The notes under the pieces are model-generated. The model had not been told where the DNA came from and searched no databases. It saw only the letters and a program-made list of their open reading frames with translations. From Desulfohalobiaceae bacterium (GTDB lineage: Bacteria; Desulfobacterota; Desulfovibrionia; Desulfovibrionales; Desulfothermaceae), in assembly GCA_021737525.1 (NCBI GenBank), contig JAIPDU010000022.1, forward strand, positions 1 to 13,359: a stretch of 13,359 nt of DNA, written 5' to 3'. A program made the translations under genes and the position numbers. Shown here piece by piece: positions 9,179 to 13,359 of the stretch (position 1 is its first letter; each line of letters opens with the position of its first letter).

Positions 9179-9838
9179 TTACATCCCGAACAGGCAAAAG
9201 GCCGCGGGGATGGAAACAAGCGTGGCGAACAAAATCCCAGCCAGGACATAGGATCCGGTGTTGACCCAGGCCTTGGTCCAATCCGTATTCCATCCCACGC
9301 TCTGGAAAAAGCTCCCCACACCGTGGGAAAGATGGATCAGCACCGCAGCCATGGCCGCGAGATAGATCAGGCTGATCCAGGGGCTTTGAAAGCTCATCTC
9401 CGCCATCCGGTAGACCCCGAAATGCCCCTCTCCGGAGGCGGCCTCATATATGGCCGGGTTGGTTACCCGCACGGTGAAGTGCAGCAGGTGATAGACAACG
9501 AATGCCAGTATGACCAGGCCAGTATAAAACATGGTCCGAGAGGCCGGGCCAGCCTCCTGGTATCTGCTCTTGGCGTAGCGTACCGGCTTGGCCTGGGAGT
9601 TCTCCCAAAAAAGGGTGATGCCCAGCGCCACATGCAGCACCAGGACACCGGCCATAATCAGGCGCTCGATCCACAGAAGGGGTCCGAGGGCCCTCAAGTG
9701 CTCCGCATAGGCGTTCAGGGCGTCAGCGCCCCAGTAAAAGCTGAGATTCCCCAACGTATGGCCCACCAGGAACAAAAGCATGAGAATCCCGGTCAGGGCC
9801 ATGAGAAGCTTCTTTCCTACAGAGGTCTGCCAGATCAT
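9179..9838 (-). CDS. sdhC/frdC: Succinate dehydrogenase/fumarate reductase cytochrome b subunit (di-heme, five-helix)
   Basis: The 219-residue protein has five hydrophobic segments near 12-31, 55-77, 104-124, 152-174 and 195-216, as in single-subunit membrane anchors of B-type complexes carrying two b hemes. Histidines suited to heme ligation are His27, His69, His117 or His120, and His169 or His172, one in each of the first four helices. It binds menaquinone and anchors the catalytic subunits. Compared with Wolinella FrdC, no Glu is found two residues before either candidate His in helix IV, so the proton-pathway Glu seems missing (alignment by eye). The ATG has AAGGA upstream; the flavoprotein follows after 19 bases. 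It is the first gene after a 133-bp gap from the regulator. Confidence 0.92.
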   Translation of the reverse strand: MIWQTSVGKKLLMALTGILMLLFLVGHTLGNLSFYWGADALNAYAEHLRALGPLLWIERLIMAGVLVLHVALGITLFWENSQAKPVRYAKSRYQEAGPASRTMFYTGLVILAFVVYHLLHFTVRVTNPAIYEAASGEGHFGVYRMAEMSFQSPWISLIYLAAMAAVLIHLSHGVGSFFQSVGWNTDWTKAWVNTGSYVLAGILFATLVSIPAAFCLFGM

Positions 9839-9971
9839 GCCGCTATCCTTGGTTACAATTCGGAGCTACCTATTCCTTGCATTCTCCATTCCTCAGATTC
9901 GAGGATAGATGGGGAAAGGGCGGGACACAATACTGGAAAATTTCGGACATAATGCGTAGGCAATCTAAGCA
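9839..9971 (-). promoter_or_regulatory. Gap upstream of the frd/fum operon, with possible promoter and small palindrome
   Basis: No gene lies in these 133 bp. On the minus strand a weak sigma70-like pair can be drawn (TTGTGT, 17 bases, TATCCT), and CCTC at 9891-9894 pairs with GAGG at 9901-9904. AGTATTG occurs here (minus, 9934-9928) and also in the promoter region of the acyl-CoA dehydrogenase (11220-11226). None of this is strong; the operon may also be read from the regulator gene, since no terminator hairpin is visible between them. Confidence 0.3.
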
Positions 9972-11075
9972 TCAAGAGGCCGGCTCAAGGGGCGAGTCTG
10001 TAGCGCTGCTGCTATCCAGGGAGGAAAGGTAGGCCTGCAGATTGACCGTCTTGTTCAACAGGCCCAGCTTTTTGCGGATATTGTGGCGGTGGGTGTCGAT
10101 GGTCCGCTTGGACAGGCCGAGGAGCTGGGCGATCTCCTTGGTTTCCTTGCCCTGCTTGATCAGATCGACGAGCTGCAGCTCGGTGGGGGTGAATCCGTGC
10201 CTCTGGGAGAGATCCTTGAACAGGGGGGTGATGATCTCTTCCAGGTTGGAGCGGACGATATCGATATAGACTTTCTGGCTCTCGTCCAGCCCGGACTCCC
10301 GCAGCTTCTCCAGGAAGGGGGCCACCATCTGCTTGGCGTTGAAGACCATGTTCTCTTCCGAGATCCGCTTGTTCTCGTCCTTTTTTTCCAACAGGACGTT
10401 CAGGGCGGTGTTGGTCTCCTCCAGCTTCTTGTTGGCCCGGGTCAATTCCGCTGTGCGCTCCTGGACCAGCTGCTCCAGGCGTTCGTTGGTCCGGCGCAGC
10501 TCTTCCTGAACCTGCTTGATCTGGCTCAGATCGCGGGCCACACAGACACTGCCTATTTTGGCCCCGTTGTCCCGGAGGAAGCTGATGGACATCCCGAAGG
10601 GCAGGATGCGACCGTCCTTGCGCCGGATCTCGATTTCGTAGTCCCGGACGTAGCCGTTGGCGCGCAGCTCCCGGAGCATGTCCCGCAGCTTGTCCCGGTC
10701 CGCGTAAAGCTCGAATGCCGACTTGCCCTTGAGCTCCTGGAAGCTGTACCCGAAAAGCTCCTCCGCACGCGTGTTCCAGCGGATGAAGCGGCCCTTGTGA
10801 TCCACGATCCCGATGGCGTCCGCGGAATTGTCCAAAACGTTCTTGAAGTAGTCGCGCTCCTTCTTCAGGGCCTCCTGGGCCTTTTTCAGCTCAAACAGGT
10901 CCTGGGTCACCTCCATCAGCGTCTTGAGCTCACTGTTGGCCTTCACCGCCCGCCTGTATTCCCGGAGCTTCTCTTCCAGCTCCCAGTTCTCGGAGCGGGC
11001 CCGGCGCAATTTGTCCAGGATCTCTTCCCGGCTCAGATCCCGGCATTCCGCCTCGAGGGATCGGGACTCGGTCAT
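9972..11075 (-). CDS. PAS domain, LuxR-type DNA-binding transcriptional regulator (cytoplasmic)
   Basis: The 367-residue product from ATG at 11075 has a charged helical N-terminus and one PAS domain at about 77-185 (NSADAIGIVDHKGRF through GSVCVARDLSQ). A coiled-coil follows (about 186-235), then a helical spacer and a LuxR/FixJ helix-turn-helix near 294-345 (ELQLVDLIKQGKETKEIAQL, then GLSKRTIDTHRHNIRKKLGL). There is no receiver domain, kinase domain, AAA+ module or membrane segment, so it likely senses a cytoplasmic ligand or redox state directly. An ATG at 11090 is in frame but has its GGAG with no spacer, whereas AGGGGAG lies well placed before 11075. It lies just upstream of the frd-fum-oad-mdh-mutase genes in the same direction and divergent from an acyl-CoA dehydrogenase gene, so local control of both units is a fair inference. 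Signal and targets are unknown. Confidence 0.88.
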   Translation of the reverse strand: MTESRSLEAECRDLSREEILDKLRRARSENWELEEKLREYRRAVKANSELKTLMEVTQDLFELKKAQEALKKERDYFKNVLDNSADAIGIVDHKGRFIRWNTRAEELFGYSFQELKGKSAFELYADRDKLRDMLRELRANGYVRDYEIEIRRKDGRILPFGMSISFLRDNGAKIGSVCVARDLSQIKQVQEELRRTNERLEQLVQERTAELTRANKKLEETNTALNVLLEKKDENKRISEENMVFNAKQMVAPFLEKLRESGLDESQKVYIDIVRSNLEEIITPLFKDLSQRHGFTPTELQLVDLIKQGKETKEIAQLLGLSKRTIDTHRHNIRKKLGLLNKTVNLQAYLSSLDSSSATDSPLEPAS

Positions 11076-11306
11076 AGGGCTCCCCTGCATCTCCAGCGAG
11101 TCATTTTAGGCATTAACCTCCCATATTCCGAGATTGAGGCATGCTCATCAAATTTCTTTCTTCTAGCACGGGCCCGCTGCATTGGCAACCACGGGCCCAA
11201 GCAGGGCTTCTCAACTCGAAGTATTGACAGGTATATCTCTTTTTTGAAGTATGGTCCCAATTCAGATAACCGACGGAGTACGTCCCGCAAACACAAAGGA
11301 GAGCGT
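11076..11306. promoter_or_regulatory. Divergent control region between regulator and acyl-CoA dehydrogenase
   Basis: Two repeat sets stand out. CACGGGCCC occurs at 11167-11175 and 11190-11198 (23 bases apart, each containing the palindrome GGGCCC), and GAAGTAT occurs at 11218-11224 and 11246-11252 (28 apart). On the plus strand a consensus -35 box TTGACA is at 11224-11229, but the best -10-like hexamers (AAGTAT after 17 bases, TATGGT after 20) are poor, which suits an activator-dependent promoter. On the minus strand TTGATG with AATATG after 18 bases could serve the regulator. The repeats are candidate operators, unproven. Confidence 0.4.
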
Positions 11307-12476
11307 ATGGGGGCCCCATTGAGCAAGGAACAGGACATGATCCGCAAATCAGCCAGGGAGTTCGCCCGCAAGGATCTGGCCCCCAAGGCGGGGGAGAGGG
11401 ACCGCAACGAGGAATACCCCGCGGACAGCCTGAAACAGATGGGGGAATTGGGCCTTCTGGGCATGCTCGTACCTGAGGAATACGGCGGCGAGGGCATGGA
11501 CACCGTGTCCTACGCCCTGGCCCTGTCCGAGATAGCTGCGGGCTGCGCCTCCACCGCGGTGATCATGTCCGTGCACAACTCCATTTGCTGCGGGAGCCTG
11601 ACCCGCTTCGGGACCGAGGAGCAGCGGGAGCGCTTTCTGCGGCCCATGGCTGGGGGCGAGGTCATCGCCTCCTTCGCCATGTCCGAGCCGGAGGCCGGAT
11701 CGGACCCGGCCTCCATGACCACCACGGCTACCCGTCAGGGAGAGGAGTACATCCTCAACGGAACCAAGCGCTGGATCACCGGCGGGGCCACCTCGGGCGT
11801 CTTCATCGTCCTGGCCAAGACGGATCCCGAGGCCGGGCACAAGGGGATCAGCGCCTTTCTGGTCACCCCGGACGCACCGGGCTTCAAGGTGGGCCGCAAG
11901 GAGGACAAGATGGGCCTCAAGGCCTCGGACACCACGGATCTGATCTTCGACGACTGCCGCGTCCCGGCGGAGAATCTCCTGGGTCAGGAGGGCGCAGGCT
12001 TCAAGGTGGCCATGTCCGGGCTGAACGACGGCCGCATCGGCATCGCCGCCCAGGGGCTCGGAGTGGGACGGGCCGCCCTGGAGCTCTCGGTGCAGTACGC
12101 CAAGCAGAGGGAGCAGTTCGGCCGCCCCCTGGCCGAGAACCAGGGGCTCCGCTGGATGATCGCGGACATGGCCACGGATGTGGAGGCCGCGGAAGGGCTC
12201 ATCCACACCGCGGCGGCGATGAAGGACCAGGGGAGGGAGTGCTCCAAGGAGGCCTCCATGGCCAAGCTCTACGCCACGGAGATGGCCAACCGGGTCGCCG
12301 GCCAGGCGGTGCAGATCCACGGCGGATACGGCTACACCAAGGAGTTCAGTGTGGAGCGCCTCTACCGCGACGCCCGGGTCTTCACCATCTACGAGGGCAC
12401 CTCCCAGATCCAGAAGATCGTCATCGCCAACGAGGTCCTGGCGGATCAGAAGAAGAAGAAGAAGGGGAAGAAATAA
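11307..12476 (+). CDS. Acyl-CoA dehydrogenase (short-chain/butyryl-CoA type)
   Basis: From the ATG at 11307 (AAAGGAG five bases upstream) the product is 389 residues, close to the usual 380. It is a soluble FAD enzyme that removes two hydrogens from an acyl-CoA and passes electrons to ETF. Seen motifs are FAMSEPEAGSDPASM (flavin/substrate loop), WITGGATSG, QREQFGRPLAENQ, and HGGYGYTKEFSVERLYRDAR followed by TIYEGTSQIQ, whose Glu is the catalytic base in short- and medium-chain members. Typical C-terminal residues are followed by an unusual Lys-rich end (DQKKKKKGKK). No ETF genes are nearby. It is the only complete plus-strand gene, divergent from the regulator. Exact substrate is not readable; butyryl-, isobutyryl- and 2-methylbutyryl-CoA are all possible, the last two feeding propionyl-CoA. 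Confidence 0.95.
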   Translation: MGAPLSKEQDMIRKSAREFARKDLAPKAGERDRNEEYPADSLKQMGELGLLGMLVPEEYGGEGMDTVSYALALSEIAAGCASTAVIMSVHNSICCGSLTRFGTEEQRERFLRPMAGGEVIASFAMSEPEAGSDPASMTTTATRQGEEYILNGTKRWITGGATSGVFIVLAKTDPEAGHKGISAFLVTPDAPGFKVGRKEDKMGLKASDTTDLIFDDCRVPAENLLGQEGAGFKVAMSGLNDGRIGIAAQGLGVGRAALELSVQYAKQREQFGRPLAENQGLRWMIADMATDVEAAEGLIHTAAAMKDQGRECSKEASMAKLYATEMANRVAGQAVQIHGGYGYTKEFSVERLYRDARVFTIYEGTSQIQKIVIANEVLADQKKKKKGKK

Positions 12477-12480
12477 GCCG

Positions 12481-12505
12481 GAAGCAACATTCACAGGGTT
12501 GCTTC
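12481..12505 (+). terminator. Hairpin just after the acyl-CoA dehydrogenase stop
   Basis: GAAGCAAC (12481-12488) and GTTGCTTC (12498-12505) form a perfect 8-bp stem with a 9-base loop, starting four bases after the stop codon. There is no T run after it, so it may protect the 3' end or act as a weak terminator rather than a classical intrinsic one. Confidence 0.45.
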
Positions 12506-12530
12506 GAGCGCATGGATTCAGAGCGTTAAC

Positions 12531-12717
12531 CGCAAATCACGCCTTTAGGGCGAATCAAGACGCCAAGAGCGCCCAGGATAAAGCGCAAAGCTTCTTGTTT
12601 GACCAAAACCGGGTAGCGGTTTGGGTCAAGGCAGCTTTTCTTTTGCCGCTACCCGGCAAAAGAAAAGGAACCCAGCCTTAGCGTTTCTTCCTTTGCGCCC
12701 TTGGCGTCTTGGCGGTT
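12531..12717. repeat. Composite inverted-repeat element between convergent genes, containing paired hairpins
   Basis: The outer arms CAAGACGCCAAG (12556-12567) and CTTGGCGTCTTG (12700-12711) are perfect complements within a longer imperfect AACCGCCAAGACGCCAAG-type palindrome. Inside are two hairpins: GACCAAAACC/GGTTTGGGTC (12601-12610 with 12618-12627, one mismatch) and CTTTTCTTTTGCC/GGCAAAAGAAAAG (12635-12647 with 12655-12667, perfect). Their loops, GGGTAGC (12611-12617) and GCTACCC (12648-12654), are exact reverse complements. It lies in the 240-bp gap between convergent genes, where a two-way terminator is expected. No protein-coding gene is supported here. Confidence 0.8.
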
Positions 12718-13359
12718 CATATTCCGGGGCCGACCCCCTGCTTCTCGCGGATCCTCTCCCACTTGGCGCAGACCTCGCTGGCAACGCGGACCGAGGCGGC
12801 GTCCACCATTTCCCCGTCCAGGGAGATGACCCCCTCTCCGCGGGCCCTGGCCTGCTCGAAGGCCTCCAGGATGCGGCGACAGCGCTCGTAATCCGCTTTG
12901 TCCGGGGTGTACACACGGTTGACGGTCTCGATCTGGTCCGGGTGCACGGCCCATTTGCCATCAAACCCCAGGGCCGCGCTCATGCGGCAGGAGCGCTCCA
13001 GCCCCTCCGGATCCCGATAGTCCCCATAGGGGGCGTCCACAGCCTGCAATCCCGCGGCACGCGCGGCCATGAGCAGACGGCTCAGGGGATAGTGCCACTT
13101 GTGCCCCGGATAATCCGGATCCTCCTCCCCGTGTCCGCTGGCGCCGCGGCTGGGCACGCGCAGCGAGGCGCCGTAGTCAGCCACTCCGAAGACCAGGACC
13201 TCCAGCCTGTTGGAGGCGGTCGCGATCTCCTCCACCTTGAGCATGCCCCGGGCATCCTCCACGCTGGCTTCCAGGCCGATGCCGCCCTTTTGCCCGGTAT
13301 TGGCTTCAATCTGCTCCAGGAGCATGGCCACTGCGCCGATTTCCGTGACAGAGCGCACC
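12717..13359 (-). CDS. HpcH/HpaI-family CoA ester lyase, malyl-CoA/CitE-like (N-terminus cut by window edge)
   Basis: The frame is open to the right edge, giving 213 C-terminal residues; relatives are about 300-340 residues, so roughly the first 100 are missing and the apparent GTG at 13358 is not a start. The TIM-barrel metal ligands fit Glu34 of the visible part (ASVEDARGM) and Asp61 (LVFGVADYGAS). WHYPLSRLLMAARAAGLQAV, DAPYGDYRDPEG and GFDGKWAVHPDQIE are typical of L-malyl-CoA/beta-methylmalyl-CoA lyases and CitE-like proteins, as is the C-terminal LDGEMVDAASVRVA. Such enzymes cleave or form malyl-CoA, methylmalyl-CoA or citramalyl-CoA (glyoxylate or pyruvate plus acetyl- or propionyl-CoA). 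The gene converges on the acyl-CoA dehydrogenase. Citramalyl-CoA lyase or a citryl-CoA lyase paralogue are alternatives; the family call is firm, the substrate is not. Confidence 0.88.
   Translation of the reverse strand, partial: VRSVTEIGAVAMLLEQIEANTGQKGGIGLEASVEDARGMLKVEEIATASNRLEVLVFGVADYGASLRVPSRGASGHGEEDPDYPGHKWHYPLSRLLMAARAAGLQAVDAPYGDYRDPEGLERSCRMSAALGFDGKWAVHPDQIETVNRVYTPDKADYERCRRILEAFEQARARGEGVISLDGEMVDAASVRVASEVCAKWERIREKQGVGPGI

Noticed and set aside
10083..11306. N-terminal extension of the acyl-CoA dehydrogenase frame over the regulator gene
   Set aside because: The frame is open by chance across the antisense of the regulator. Homology starts at the ATG at 11307, which has an AAAGGAG site.
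11349..12494. 381-codon minus-strand open frame opposite the acyl-CoA dehydrogenase
   Set aside because: Shadow of a clear plus-strand enzyme gene; composition is His/Gly/Leu-rich without a domain.
12349..12681. Possible small plus-strand gene across the convergent gap
   Set aside because: It starts inside the acyl-CoA dehydrogenase in another frame and runs through the inverted-repeat element; such peptides are typical products of palindromic repeats.
11307..13359. Reading the acyl-CoA dehydrogenase and malyl-CoA-lyase-like genes as part of an ethylmalonyl-CoA pathway
   Set aside because: The dehydrogenase is ordinary short-chain length, without the long N-terminal extension recalled for methylsuccinyl-CoA dehydrogenase, and no crotonyl-CoA carboxylase/reductase or mesaconyl-CoA hydratase is visible.

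Overview
The window is a compact block of central-carbon genes from a GC-rich bacterium. The gene content suggests an anaerobic Desulfobacterota-type organism (former Deltaproteobacteria, sulfate-reducing or syntrophic). This rests on a menaquinone-type fumarate reductase/succinate dehydrogenase with a one-piece cytochrome b, a two-subunit iron-sulfur fumarase, a biotin-fused carboxyltransferase, a B12-dependent mutase subunit with its GTPase, and a soluble PAS-LuxR regulator. Nothing in the window fixes the genus.

Minus strand, in transcription order: PAS-LuxR regulator (11075-9972), cytochrome b subunit (9838-9179), flavoprotein (9159-7240), iron-sulfur subunit (7240-6491), fumarase alpha (6414-5572), fumarase beta (5575-5030), a 75-residue OadG/MmdE-like small protein (4957-4730), the carboxyltransferase-biotin protein (4634-2628), malate dehydrogenase (2419-1487), the methylmalonyl-CoA mutase B12-binding subunit (1358-948) and MeaB (913 to the left edge, nearly complete). 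Together they cover succinyl-CoA formation by the mutase and then succinate to fumarate to malate to oxaloacetate, with a biotin protein to move the carboxyl group of oxaloacetate. This is most of the methylmalonyl-CoA route of propionate oxidation (or, reversed, propionate formation) and resembles the mmc-type clusters of syntrophic propionate oxidisers. The mutase large subunit, epimerase, succinyl-CoA synthetase or CoA transferase, and the acyl-CoA carboxyltransferase partner are not in the window.

Plus strand and right edge: an acyl-CoA dehydrogenase gene (11307-12476) is divergent from the regulator across a 231-bp region. It converges on a CitE/malyl-CoA-lyase-like gene (minus strand, 12717 to the right edge, N-terminus missing). 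The 240 bp between these two hold nested inverted repeats.

Three gene borders carry palindromic repeat elements: 1383-1485, 2505-2627 and 12481-12717. The most unusual feature is a pair of hairpins at 12601-12667 whose 7-base loops are exact reverse complements. The best candidate for a little-described protein is the small OadG/MmdE-like protein next to the carboxyltransferase. No CRISPR array, insertion sequence, tRNA or rRNA was seen.
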